Origin: Rhynchonema sp. JSB1_4 | Lineage: Eukaryota > Nematoda > Chromadorea > Monhysterida > Xyalidae | Assembly (NCBI GenBank): GCA_030248065.1 | Contig: JASAMV010007725.1 | Span: 1-64,000, forward strand | Reading direction: 5' to 3' | DNA: 64,000 nt | Part shown: piece by piece, positions 10,701-21,981 of the stretch | How the letters are laid out: every line of letters starts with the position of its first letter | Position numbering within the stretch: the first letter of the stretch is position 1 | Made by a program: the position numbers and the translations under genes | Notes under the pieces: model-generated | Databases searched by the model: none | What the model saw: the letters and a program-made list of their open reading frames with translations, nothing else | Told to the model about the DNA's origin: nothing

Positions 10701-12314
10701 CATAGTTTTTGGCATTGATCAAGTCAGTAATGTTTTCAGGTACCGCTACTTTCCGAGCAAATCCAAATTATTGGACGAAACTGAGTACATCCAACAGGGT
10801 GCTATCGAGACCGAAAAGGCGTTGCGTGAGCTGCGAGATTACTGTCAAAGTCCGGGATGCGATGCGTGGAAGACTGTTAGCAGATTGAAATCGCCAATGA
10901 GGTTCGATTGGGATTTGTTTCTGATCCCAAATCTAGACAGTCAAAATGTTTCACGAGCACGACAAAATCTCTTTGGGTGGAATTCTCAAACCGGTTCAGT
11001 GGAGTGGAGAGTTCGGTGAAAACAGGGACATAGAGACGCACGTCACACCACAACCTGTGCGTAACATGTTTCACCGCTACCTTCCAATAAACGTCCATTC
11101 AACCCCTTGTGTCGGCATTAGTCTTTGTGAACCACAAACATAAAACAAAATGTGGTATAAAGATTCAGATTCGCATCGTTCGTTGCCGGCGACTCGCATT
11201 TGGCCGACTCAGAGTTGATGGCCTACGACGAGTACTCGTTCAATGTGGATGGCAATGAGTCGGACACGGACTCGGTGATGACGGATGAATCAGACAAAGT
11301 GGGTTCTTTGCTGTCTTCGATTGGGCACCAAAACCGCTGCCGATGCCTTGTTTCGTTTGTAGTGGCGTCGTTAAAAGTAGAAAATTCCCCATACGTTGGT
11401 GCGGGTTCTAAAAAAATCCCCGTAATATTTACTGCCAAACATAGAATTTAAAAGTGTTCGAAGCAGCGTTTTCGCAAAATTTTTCAGCGATAAATGGTAT
11501 ATTTTGTCCTTATCGAGGTTAAAGAGTAATTTCTTCGGAATGTTTGTCCCCCGAAAGTGAAGAACTTCCCATACCACTTACCCCCGGCCGATTTTCCATG
11601 CCCCATAGCAGGGGCTGGGTACGCCCTCTAGCGACACCACTTCATAAAGCTACCCCATTCTCCACCAGACTTGGGGGGAAGGCGTCAGGCGGTAGCCAAC
11701 CATAGTAATCCTACCCCGATCAACATTCACTCCAGGTACTCCAACACCCGCAGTTTTTGTTTTCAGTAGGTGAATTCTTACCAATTTGTGCGAAGTACCT
11801 CATGCACACCAGGAGCTGCACAGTATGCTGTGCACCAGACTTATCATGCACAACGCCTTCTATGAGCAACGTTTTTTTTGTCAAACAGGTGCAACCATCG
11901 GCGCCTGGCAAGTACGTCGAGTCCCTCAATCGTACCGCCGGTCAATTGTTGCTGATGAGCAACGGTACCCCAACGATTGCATCTGCCCGACCACGACACT
12001 CGATGGGCGCCAAGCAACGCTCAACGCCTCCACTCAGTGCTGCCACTACGAGGAGGCGGAGGAGTGGCGATAGATCGCCGCAGAGAGTGGTTGCTGATAA
12101 GTTAGTGCAACTTTAATCGTTTGCGCACAGTTTTTGCTCATTCAAATGCTTCATTGACAAACCAAGCACTTTTACTTCTTGTGTCAGAGTGAAAAATCGT
12201 TACACACAACTGATGCGAGCGGGTTCGAATCGATCAAATGCAAGCGCGGTGTCTCCTGTCACCACAACGACAAGTGAACCGTCACCTAGACGTCGGTCAT
12301 CGCGAAGAATTTGA
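7756..12314 (+). CDS. nemp-1: Nuclear envelope integral membrane protein (NEMP1/TMEM194 family)
   Basis: Eleven exons join in phase: 7756-7836, 8997-9143, 9277-9442, 9730-9896, 10119-10241, 10324-10461, 10562-10641, 10740-10901, 11169-11298, 11889-12100 and 12188-12314, giving about 510 aa. Exon 1 encodes a signal peptide (MLLNVFLLLAIQA). The middle exons carry the multi-pass NEMP core: RFLAFAAGALLFLFAHRVA, FYYSAGCSVGVAASL, GGWSFSLYVLYSIWQNL, LLSFAICYRVGPPSNERSLN and IYNGCQ. Next come the family block TEYIQQGAIETEKALRELR and AWKTVSRLKSP. The tail is acidic and then basic (YDEYSFNVDGNESDTDS; RRRRSGDRSPQR). NEMP proteins sit in the inner nuclear membrane, bind Ran or emerin, and support nuclear-envelope stiffness and female fertility. 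The donor of exon 6 (GAG|GTTCGC) and the region from 9184 to 9276 are the least certain parts. Several introns are packed with repeats. Confidence 0.9.
7858..8185. repeat. Relic of the ACCTAAATA-terminus family in NEMP1 intron 1
   Basis: It shares GGGGCTCTATT, CACTGATCCC, CGAATCCGAAAAAAATTG and ATCAATAGGAGGCGTATTA with the longer element at 45833-46572, in the same order. It is therefore a diverged copy of that element without the hAT insertion. Confidence 0.65.
8340..8750. repeat. Dispersed repeat rich in CGATACCCGATA
   Basis: Many copies of CGATACCCGATA(C/G) lie at both ends (8375-8450 and 8695-8740), with a unique AT-rich centre. The arrangement suggests a short transposable element with subterminal repeats. 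No target duplication could be defined. Confidence 0.5.
8819..8943. repeat. Tandem repeat, about 4 units of about 31 bp
   Basis: Units of the type CGAAAGAACGGGGGTCCGCT followed by ATCTCCCCCTC repeat four times with small changes. A related inverted piece (GGGGGAGATAGCGGACCCCC) occurs at about 62102. The tandem block therefore derives from a dispersed family. It sits in NEMP1 intron 1, about 50 bp before exon 2. Confidence 0.8.
9493..9655. mobile_element. Small inverted-repeat element in NEMP1 intron 3
   Basis: GTGGATGGTACATTTTTGTA at the left is the near reverse complement of the right end (CCATCCAAAAATCTACCATC, then CAC). The arms are about 25 bp. It has MITE-like size, and no target duplication was clear. 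Confidence 0.55.
11370..11640. repeat. Relic of hAT family A in NEMP1 intron 9
   Basis: It contains CTTCCCATACC, CCCCCGGCCGATTTTCCATG, GCCCCATA and a terminal CTAGCGACACCACTT. These resemble the right half and inverted terminus (CAACGACACCACTG) of the element at 45958-46377. It is too diverged to define both ends. Confidence 0.5.
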
Positions 12315-12830
12315 TGCAATGACATTATTTTAGGTGCTATTTACTTTGGTTGAGTCTCCTATCAGCACTTCAATCGGTGGTCGTTTTATTTTGACTGTTT
12401 TCCACGAGCTTTTTTTAACATAGACACGTGGATTAGAACTTCAGTCTTGTATTTCGGTTGTTCTCGGTCATTCAATTCATTTCATTCGTTTCTACTTTCT
12501 TGTAGTTTGCGTAGTTTTAAAGTTGTTTATCGGATGACATTCGAGCTGTTCAGATTTGCAATTACCGTACTATCAATGATAATGTTTTCGTATATATCGT
12601 GTGCGGGTGCTTTGTGTTTTTTGTTTCTGTTGTATGTTTTTGATCTCAAATTGAGTCCAGTCCAGCATAAAATTGGTGATTCTGCCAGAAGGGTTTCATT
12701 TCAGCTGCTGTCATAACGGTGCTATTTGAATCCGTAAACATATTATCTGTGTTAATTCTGTTGAAATTTTGCAAATTTCGCTAGTAGGTTGCGATCCTGT
12801 TTCAAACACAAAGGTGGAGAACGGACAAAG

Positions 12831-13376
12831 ATGGCCTTACCTGGTTTACGAGTGGTCGTCAACAATTGGAAGCGGTTCGTCCGGGAAGCCCCTCCTTATC
12901 GTGAGTTTTATACGTTTTCCACTTCGAAACCGATCTCTTTGCAATCTGACTTGTGACTGTTTTGCAGTGCGAGAGGGCACGCGCAAAGCGTTTCACGAAT
13001 ATCCCGCGTTTGGTATCACTGGAGTGCTCAGCTGCGGTTGGTGCTGCAATCTTGCGTCATTTTAGCTTCGTTATTTTTTGCCTGAAGCGGGGGATTCATT
13101 TTTCCCAATTTGCGTTTTAGCGTTCGTAACCGCGATGAGCATCCAGTATGCAATCCGCGATCGCAACCCGCGCGCCCACTACTGCGACTACTACACTGTA
13201 TTCAGGTGGAATATTTTCGTTATCAATTCTTCAAGCTAATAACGTCACTGTTTCGCATTTTATTTAGGTCGACCGACACGGAAAGTCTGAACAAACTTCG
13301 TCCACCCGAGGACTACCCGCCATGGTGGGTCGCACAGAACATCAATGCCAAGCATTTCCAGAATATGGTTTCCTAG
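12831..13376 (+). CDS. Small one-TM protein, possibly mitochondrial
   Basis: Four exons join in phase (12831-12900, 12968-13036, 13121-13205, 13268-13376) to give about 110 aa. The N-terminus is basic (LRVVVNNWKRFVREAPPY). A single hydrophobic segment follows (FGITGVLSCAFVTAMSIQ), then a charged region (RDRNPRAHYCDYYTVFR) and a Pro/Trp-rich end (PPEDYPPWWVAQN). Size, the basic N-terminus, one TM and a Tyr/Trp/Pro-rich tail resemble accessory subunits of mitochondrial respiratory complexes, but I cannot assign a family. The consistent splicing phases and balanced codon use make it a real gene. It follows NEMP1 by about 0.5 kb on the same strand. Confidence 0.68.
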
Positions 13377-13893
13377 GTGTAGGTCCTATTTCAATCCGTA
13401 GGTGTTTGTTATTTTTAATGTGCTGTACAGTTATGCCGATCTGAGACGCTTGTTTATGGTTATTTCATGATTCCTTCAGGTTTCAATATTGTATCCAATT
13501 TGCAGAGCACAAACACTCATGTAAATAACCGTAGTGTGCTTTTGCCTTCTCTAATTATAGTGAATGAGCGCTCAGTGGAACACAATTTTAGTCATTATAC
13601 AGTATTTTGTTTTCTGTGACGCAATAAAAAACAATATCTCCAGATATTGCACTTGACCAAATGCGTTTGTCGCTATTCAGTCAAACCAAATGGAATAATA
13701 TGAAATAGCTATTATGTGCTGCATTCAAGCGTTTCACACAACACTCATGCAATTTTTGCAACCAATTTCCAAGGAAATAAATTACCAGAACAAACGACAT
13801 AACCAATATACCAGACTGGTTGCTAATTGGCCAAGTCACACCCGTTCTTCAGATGACAGCTCAGGTGATAGCAAGGTGACGGAATGCCCCACA

Positions 13894-15772
13894 ATGCTGA
13901 CCGCTGTGGCAATTTTTTCGGCACTTTGGTCAATCGCGCACGTTGGGGCAGGTTAGAACTTCATGATCATTAACTACGTGCGAATCTTGAGGCAACACTG
14001 CCGCCATTTTGCAATCTAAAGCTCTTCTGAGCCTTGTAGGAACGCAACCTGGCAACAGAACGGCAGTGTTGAGCGTTCGTATACTTTACATTGAAAACCC
14101 GGACGCCGACCAGAATGTTAGCGATTTTCGCTCACAGCTTGTGTGTGTATAATAAGTGCAACAAGTTCGTGTTCACACACAGGTGGTGAAGGCTTTGATG
14201 GACACACAAACACTCTATTGGGCCTCTGCCAACCTCACGAACGCACATGTGCAAAATCCGACAGAATACCGTCAGCTGGAGAGCGCTGGCTTCGAACAAG
14301 TGAGCGTTCTGGTCGCTAACGACAAACACCCCAACGCTGAAACATTGTTTGGTGGGGACACTTGGAAAATTGAGGCTGGTCGACTCGATAATGGCCTTTC
14401 TGTGCTGTCATTTGTGTTGGTTGCATTTGTCTGAAAGTTAACATGTTAATTAAAAAAGTTGTACAGATGTAAAAATTGTTCTCAGCCGAACGCGATACAT
14501 TGACTGCAAGATCAATTTGAAGAATTATCCGTTTGACACCCAAAAATGCAGAATCATATTTTATCTGGGTTAGTTGCTGATGTTCGCACTTGTCCGTCGA
14601 GCATAAACGATGATTGATTACACTACCACAGATGGCTTTGAGGAAGGCAGTATCTTGAAATGGAGCAACGGTAGTGCCGTCCGGATGCATCCTAATTTTG
14701 GGCTCAGCGGATTCACAATTATCAAACTCAGCCCACGACGCGCTTCTAAAGAAGGCTAGTTTCCCTTCACGATTTGATACATCAGTTACGTTTTGGTCGA
14801 TAACAGCACCAGGAAGCACAGGTTTGCAAGAGTACGATGTGAGGTTGGTAGACGAAATCCGACGTCGCACCCTTGTGATCGACATCCACATCAGTCGTGG
14901 TGTTGTGTTCTACCTGTTGAGCACCTACATGCCATCCACTGCTGTGGTCATTGTCTCATGGATATCCTTTTGGATCGATCCAAATGTTGTGTCGTCGCGC
15001 ACTGGCATGGGCGTCACAACAATGTTGACGCTGATGACCTTGGTTGGTGATGCACGTTTTGATCATCTCGTTGTATGTTCTCACTGTCTCACTAGCAAAA
15101 CAGCGCGTGACAAAACAGCGAGGGCCAAAACAGCGGGTTTCGAATGACAGCAGCACTCAGATAGATGTTTGTTGGAGGCAGTGTAGGCCTAAGCCCAAGC
15201 CTAACGACAAAGATACCTGCCTTCAGTGCCCGCTGTTTTGTCCGTACCCCACCGCACAACCCAAAATTAAGAATTACAGGGGCTAACCATTTTTCATATA
15301 ATTCGGTCCAAATCTTTTCAGCTCTGTTTGTCCCGAAATTTTAGCGATTTATTGCAAGAGCGGCGCCGTGTTTTGAGCCCCACAACAAGCCATGTTTGAA
15401 TGATGCTGATTGGCACGTGTGTTTCAGTCACTGAAACAAACGTTACCGAGTCGAGTCCTGTACCTGACAGCGATCGATTACTGGCCCGTCACCTGTCAGG
15501 TGTTTGCCTTGCTTGCATTCGCCGAATTTGCGTTGGTTCATTGGTTAACAAAGCACAAGTCGATCAATCATCGGGCCCATCAATGTGATCTGATTGCCAG
15601 AGTGGTGTACCCCATTTTGTTCGGTGTCTTTCTGGTGACATACTTCAGTTGTGTGTTGAGTCACGAGGACACAGATGAGATGTCCGATATTGAATACGCA
15701 CAGAGCATTGGCGTAGATCCGCGTTCACGATATGATCCTGACGCATTTCGAATGGTACTTGATAACCGTTGA
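13894..15772 (+). CDS. Cys-loop ligand-gated ion channel subunit with a very short M3-M4 loop
   Basis: Seven exons join in phase: 13894-13951, 14040-14140, 14183-14406, 14486-14568, 14632-14754, 14822-15042 and 15428-15772, giving about 384 aa. Exon 1 is a signal peptide. The ectodomain has TAVLSVRILYIENPD, VLVANDKHPN and the diagnostic Cys-loop CKINLKNYPFDTQKC (13 residues between the cysteines). M1 is VVFYLLSTYMPSTAVVIVSW; M2 is SSRTGMGVTTMLTLMTL; M3 is YWPVTCQVFALLAFAEFALV; M4 follows DLIARVVYPILFGVFLVTYF. The M2 pattern is of the GABA/glycine/glutamate-gated chloride class, but the usual Pro-Ala before the 0' Arg is Ser-Ser here. The M3-M4 loop is only about 15-17 residues, and the protein ends in an acidic tail of about 40 residues after M4. 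The intron after exon 5 uses a GC donor. The ligand cannot be named. Confidence 0.88.
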
Positions 15773-17414
15773 TCATAGCACTTGTACGCAATCATTACCA
15801 AGTTCCTGGTTGAAACGCGGATTATTATTTCTTTGGGTGATTTATCTCCATTCTATTCAGAAGCTCGTAGTATGTCAAATGCTGGTTTCCTTTAGGGCCA
15901 CAGTTCAGGTTGTAATCCGTTATGTGGGCGTTTTGTCAGTCTGTTTTACCAAAGTAACATTAAAATAAAATGAACTATCACAATACCTATCTGAAACGCC
16001 ATCTTAAACAGCACAGCCTGCAATGCAATCACACATCATAGAACAGTAACAAAAATTCCTTCTGTTTCGGCGGTTCGATCAATTTGACCGCCCTTATTGA
16101 GCGTTGCAATGGTTCAGTGGATGGGCGTCTTTGTGGTCTACTGACATGCTGCAGCACTCCGTTGGCTGACGCCTTCTCGGTGATCGAATCAATCAGCGAT
16201 GCGGCATTACCTGATGTTTCAGATAGATCTCGACGTCGGATGCTGGCTCTCGATGATATTCTGAAAGCAAGCCCTTATACATATACGTTGACGTTTGACC
16301 GTTTCCGGAGTGCACTTTGCTCTCATCAGAGCTGTTTTGACTTTGATTTGTCGAAAACGCATTGTTAGGGCGCCCTTAATCATAGTGGAAAACGAAAATG
16401 AACCAAAACATTTTCTGCGTAAATGCTGACCAATCATCGGCCGAAGCTTGAGCGGAACAGAAAATGTTTTTGTCATAAGTCAAAGCACGACTGCTGCAGA
16501 AAATGTTTTGTTTCGTTTCCATATTCCAGTATGCTCTTAGAAATAGTGGGAAATGGAAATGGAAAACTTGGACAAAGAATGTTTTTCATTTCCATTTTCC
16601 ACTATGACTAAGGACGTCCTCACAGCGAGCAGCACAGCTGCGAAAGGCCTTTGTTCACAAAAAAATTTTTCGATGCAATATCCAAGTCAAAACATACCTC
16701 GACCAATGTCACGATGTATAGCTTAATCTATAAGGTAACGAAACCAACAGGACACATGTACGGTACCGTTTGATGGATCGCAGTCTGACCATAGTTGTGC
16801 GTCTGATGGACGCCCATTTTCGGGACGACCGCCCGCCCGCCGACGGGATCGGTATCATCGGTACGATTTCGGCCGAACTCTCGCGACTCAGCTTGGCTTG
16901 TCGACAATTGGCAATGGTTCGAAGCACGATGCGCACCTGCCAATTGCGCTTAATGCAGTGGTTCATGTTTGGGTATATGCTAAGCTCAAAGCCAATCATA
17001 TGATTTAGGTTTCGGTTTGGGCTCAGACTTATGATAAGGCCCAAGCACCATTAGTTAAGGCTAGGCGAAAAACCAAGCCCAGGTCCAAACCCAAACGATT
17101 TGAGGCGAGCGCGAGCTTACTGCAAAGCTAGGCACACCAAACAAATCACTTACTGTTGACACCAAATTCACCAACACGATAGCTACCGAAAATGAAAACA
17201 TTGACGATCACTTTATGTTGTGGCATTTCAAATTGCACAATTCGACTCGGACAAGATGAGTGGCTTATGTAACAACAAAAAGAAAAACGCCAACACGAGC
17301 CGAGGAAAAGACACAACAACAGCATCTCTCTCTTCTTCCCCCCCCCGGCGTATACTTGAACACGTTGGGACACAAGCAACGACAACAACATTCATCATTG
17401 TTCGGTCCGAAAGT
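15773..17414. other. Intergenic stretch with weak plus-strand exon candidates
   Basis: Between the channel and the GPCR there is no recognised gene. Two stretches look coding-like on the plus strand. One, about 16060-16205 (LTALIERCNGSVDGR...), ends at a possible splice site. The other is about 16771-16915 (SLTIVVRLMDAHFRDD... ending at a GT). They flank the inverted-repeat element at 16367-16620 and could belong to one small gene, but no family was recognised. A run of AAGCCCA-type repeats lies at 17018-17095. Confidence 0.25.
16367..16620. mobile_element. Inverted-repeat MITE
   Basis: The left end AGGGCGCCCTTAATCATAGT continues with GGAAAACGAAAATG. It is the imperfect reverse complement of the right end, which reads CATTTCCATTTTCCACTATG then ACTAAGGACGTCCT. 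Arms are about 34 bp with several mismatches, consistent with an old insertion. No clear target duplication was found. Confidence 0.6.
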
Positions 17415-19896
17415 CTATCGAACCTCATTCCTGAGTTGTTTATTGCAAACATAGTAGATTGGCAGTCGAACAGTGCCACACATCATCGTGAGCACACTGA
17501 TTGTGTCAGCCACGTGCGCGTAGAACGCACCCTGACCGATCGAGCGAAGGCTTTCGAGGTTGATCTGCTCCCAGAGAGTGATCGCTGCAACAAAGCATGG
17601 CGGTTGTGATTCGTGTTGCTGATTGATTATGTAAGCATAAACATAAACATGAACAATTCAGCCAACCGAAATTGAGCGAGTTTGACAAAAAATACGTGAA
17701 CACGGTGGCGACGAGCATACGGGTGGCCGACCTGACGCGACTTTGACGTTGTTTGGTGGCTGCGTGACCGATTGCGATTCGCATCAATGCGCCTCTGCAA
17801 ACATGTACACATTTTACTGCCGTTTGATTGCTTGAGGTCGAATCTTTCCGTCAACCTGAATGCCATATTCGCTTTTGCGGCTCGGACGATGGACATGTTA
17901 AGGTAAATTAGGGTGAAGAACGGCACGAAGACACAGAAGACGTGACGTGTGAGCATCATCCAGTATCTGCGAAGAAAATGCAATATAAAATTCGAAAGCA
18001 GCTGGCTAAAGGCGCGCTTATACTCGTTCCGCGGAACAGAAATAACGAGTGGACCAACGAACGCTTCTGCTAATTGCGCATTTTAAGGACAACAAGTCAA
18101 CAACAACACTTTAGTTCGTCGTTAGCCGCGTCCACAACGAATTTGATGACAAGCGCACTTACACGGCTGAAGCAAAATGACGGTTCCTCCACTTTCAATG
18201 TACTCAAGCCGGTGGAGGAACGAGCGTTCTGACCCGACCAAATATTTTAATGTTTTGGTTGCTTCATAGACTGGTACCGCAACAGCAGGTTGACAAAGTA
18301 TAAACAATTCCTCGAGGAGAACGCACTTCAGTTGGCAGAAGAGATCGTTCCTCTGCCCGTTCTTTCTGTTCCGCGGAACGAGTATACGCGCGCCTTAATT
18401 GTGAAAGTGGCTTGACCTTTCATAGGCTTTCGTCACTTCAGAAGGCATCAGATAAATCGATCCCAGTCCGGTACAGTTGGTCTTGTGCTTCACCGATATT
18501 TCGAGAAATGTTGAGCCCTGAACAGTGGTCAAATTTGGAATGGTACAGACCTGTTAACACCTTGGCCAACCTTTAGAACACAGGCAAAGAGAATCACTCC
18601 TGATACGATTGCGATTCGCACTCTGGGTGAGAACGGATGCGATGTCCAGCTGGTGGATATTGTGTATCGTTCGAACGAAGCTGCGACCATCATGTACACC
18701 GCACATGTGATCGCTATTTGGCCGATCGTGCTGCAAGTTCACACGGATTCACATTGAAGAGAAGTTATGGTATACTTTTGGAATTTTTGCCATTTCCTAA
18801 TCTGCCAGATTATTGACCTATGGTTGGGCAGCCGAGCTTCACTTTCATTGTGTGGCTAAAGAACAGGCCAGATTCGGAAGAGTGTCGCAGATGTTCAGAA
18901 TCTTGCGTTTTCAAAAAATTATTTCTCGTATTACCATCGACATAAAAAACCGCACGTTTAGATGTTTGCTGACCGAATCAACGAAACTAGAGCCCACCTG
19001 AAATACGGCACATAGACGTGCCAAACATAGTAGAGTGTCGAGTTCATGGTGACCGCCCAGAATTTCTCGACAGAGAAGAGCATGACGAAACATATGGAGA
19101 CGACAATGTCGAATACGGACAATAGGGTGAGATAGAACAGATGGTTGGTGTGCCATCGGCAGCGACGAATGAACACGTATACCAACAGCATGTTGTTGCA
19201 AATGCCTGCAAATAGGCAAAAATGTTGAGAAAAACTGTTGAAAGATGATGTCACGTTCCTTTGAAATATTTTCTTTTGAATGACTTGTGCCGAAATTCTC
19301 TGTCAGGAAAGTTTTGACCAGATTTGAAAAACAAAACAGCACCAATTGTACCCCAAGCAGCAAGAAAGGCAGCGAGTATTCCAATCAGTGCGAATCGACT
19401 GCGAACATTGACCAGTTGCGAAAACGAACACGAATCTGAAACGGGAACGTTAATTTACTCTTTAATTGAATGGTAATTAATAAGTAAAATCATAAATTGG
19501 TGGACATATACCTTTCACAGAAATGTTAAATCCAGAAGCGTCATGGAGATAGTGCAGTGTAAGGCCGAGCATTGGTCTCGCCGATGGGTCGCTAATATCT
19601 TTGAAGACAATGTTTTCGTGGTGTGGATGTCTGGTAAGGTGAATTCGGGACTGGTTTTCAATGCGCAGACCGATGACAGAATGGGCTACGGAACCAGGCA
19701 GATGCACGGTAGTCGTACCAACGTGACTCATAATGGGGTAGTTGGTACACTGGCTTTATGTGCCAATTAGCGGACAAAATGAATTAGATAATGCAAAACT
19801 TACGCGCGGAGAAAAAACTGCGCTGTGTGCATACAAATAATGGTTACTAGATGGTCCATTAACATCGGTGAAATACTTGCGTACATACAAGTATGT
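17415..19896 (-). CDS. Rhodopsin-like peptide GPCR (FMRFamide-receptor-like), 5' part uncertain
   Basis: Eight exons join in phase: 19896-19804, 19749-19512, 19435-19352, 19205-18998, 18730-18551, 17966-17818, 17759-17667 and 17584-17415. The last six carry seven TM segments: FALIGILAAFLAAWGICNN (TM1), NHLFYLTLLSVFDIVVSICF (TM2), IAITCAVYMMVAASFERYTI (TM3 with ERY in place of DRY), IAIVSGVILFACVL (TM4), HVFCVFVPFFTLIYLNMSIV (TM5), ATRMLVATVFTYFLSN (TM6) and ISVLTMMCGTVRLPIYYVCN (TM7). The RLPIYYVCN ending replaces NPxxY and is the pattern I associate with invertebrate FMRFamide/FRPR-type receptors. Exons 1 and 2 encode an extracellular region, and exon 1 has no start codon, so more exons lie upstream, probably those at 22.35-24.35 kb. 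The ligand is unknown. A TAA-flanked transposon sits in the intron between TM4 and TM5. Confidence 0.82.
18010..18395. mobile_element. Inverted-repeat MITE with TAA target duplication
   Basis: The left end AGGCGCGCTTATACTCGTTC matches the reverse complement of the right end (CGAGTATACGCGCGCCT); both continue into CCGCGGAACAGAAA. TAA flanks both sides (18007-18009 and 18396-18398), matching the TWA rule of PIF/Harbinger-type elements. It lies inside a GPCR intron. An internal inverted pair (GTTCCTCC...GGAGGAAC) sits near 18182-18222. Confidence 0.72.
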
Positions 19897-20704
19897 CTGT
19901 GAGTGTGATATATAGCTCGCAGATGCTTCAATATTGAGTACCATTGGTGGACCAACAATATTTTACGCCCAGCAGCACTGGGCCGGGTGCATCTTGGACT
20001 TCATACCTAATTAACTGATGTCCAGCACTATTAGTTTGAGCACAAGGGCAGATCTGTCGCTGGCGCCGCAGGGTTGACTAAGTCTGCATCCATCTTTATC
20101 TGACCGCGTTGTCCACGCATCGCAAATCTAATTTTAGAATGACGACCAAGTTTTTCTCGGTAGGTTTACTTCCCCGCCGTCATCATAAATTTGGATTATG
20201 CAAATATGCATGAAAAAACTAAACTACATTTAAGCATGCTCTGCGTTACTATCGTGCCCGAGGGAAGTTTATTTTTCTTCGCGAGACCAGAAACAGTGTT
20301 TGCTTTAACACGCATTTAACTTTTCGTTTCGAATATGACGCAGTCCATGCAGGAGGTAATGTATCGGCATTCTATCAAAAATCGAAATTTAATTTCGGAG
20401 GATTGGGACCTTTCCCCAGTTTCTTTTGATTTCCCAAAATCCGTGCGTGATTACATTATTTTACTTTTATTACTATAGGTGCTGTATGTATGTAAGTTGC
20501 CGCTGTCACCGTGTTTTGGCCGATTTCTGCTCGTGGGCCGTACTGTATATGTTTTTTAAGCTTTTCTAGAGTTACTTATGAAACATAGTTTCTGAAGCGC
20601 ACCCTATTTCAATCCACATTAGCGCCACAGTGGGGCACTTTCGTGAATAAACAACAAACAAACGCAAATTGTTTTTGTGAAACGTGGTTTTTTCGTCATG
20701 CAGG

Positions 20705-21981
20705 GTTCGTGAGGACAAGATTCATGTGGAGAAAAAAAGGGCTTTCGGTTGTTCACCGCCAAGATACATCTACAGTATGTACAGTAGTTCAGGAACCAGG
20801 CCAAAGTGCCAATTCAATAAAGTTTCGGTGGACCCAGATGTGTTGGTAAGGATGCATTACACCTATACGTATACAGTATTTACACAATGAATATATGCCA
20901 TCACTCTAAATGCCCGTTTCCAGTGACGCGGTCGTTTTCTACGACTGCGGTGCAATCAATGTTTTCGGGCTTCCACAATGCGGCTCGACTACCACAAGAA
21001 ACTGAACCGCATCACTGGAAACAGGCCTTCACTGGTGGCCTTTTTTCTACTTCTCTGAATCCTGCGTGACCCGAAAACACGAGGGCGTCAAATTTTAACT
21101 CAGTCGTCTAGAATTTCCCGAAACGGTTGCCAAAAATACATATCCGCATGTTTAATGCGGCAACGGCTTCTCCCTTGGAATATGCACGCGCGCATGACCA
21201 GTTGCTTGGAACGTGCGTGGCTGTTCAAAGCAACGGTGTATTACGATTTTGAACGAAACAAACATTGAGCCTTCGCGGAGCACCTCACTCATTTGGCATG
21301 TGCAATAGAGAAGAGAATACCTGTAATTGTTTTCTGGTTTTGGTCTAGCGAAGAGTCCTATATCCTTTTATAAGTGTGGCTCCGGTTGCGCGGAACGATC
21401 CATCCGCAACAGACAAACTTCCTGCCTCGGATCAGTTTGTTCTGTTCCGGGTGCGCATCACACTTCCAGGAGGTTATTATTCTTGAAACCGTGGTTGACG
21501 GCATCATCTTCTCAGAAAAAACTGTAGTACAGTGACCAAACCCGGTGACCGTGCTCAACTACACAGGATTACAAGTGACATACATACATACTGAATACGT
21601 AACGCGCATCGTATCCCATATTGTCTGGTATTATGTACCCTATGTGGTCGCAAGCCAATAACCGGGGCATGAAAACACAATTAAGCCAACGTCTACGAAC
21701 AAAAAAAATGTGCGCCAGACCACGTGCACCTGCAGTATACTTGACAGGCGCGGTTGTCTTTGTCTGCTCATGATGACCAGTAAGCACATATTGGCACGCT
21801 TTACCGTTTTAGGTTTGGCAGCTCATATTTCAATTGTCTGACCCCAGTAAAGAAATTGTTTTGAACGTTGGATGCAGCCCTGGCTCAGATATGGATCGTT
21901 TCTGCAAAGGAATTGCACCTGGCAGACACAACCTTGTGTTTGAGTGCGACTGTTCAAACGTGACCTTTCTTCTGCCAACTG
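20705..21981 (+). CDS. Unassigned plus-strand exons, Cys-rich ectodomain-like
   Basis: Two exons read well and share phase 0 across the intron. The first, about 20709-20846, contains KKRAFGCSPPRYIYSMYSSS and ends at GTAAGG. The second, about 21811-21981, follows TTTTAG and contains WQLIFQLSDPSKEIVLNVGC and PGRHNLVFECDCSNVTFLLP. Further open sequence from 22040 to 22377 ends in a hydrophobic stretch (VILGILAGCIMQLCTLMG) then KKKR, but its phase does not join cleanly. Together this looks like the end of a type I membrane protein with a cysteine-rich ectodomain, lying inside the presumed long intron of the minus-strand GPCR gene. I do not recognise the family. Confidence 0.35.
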
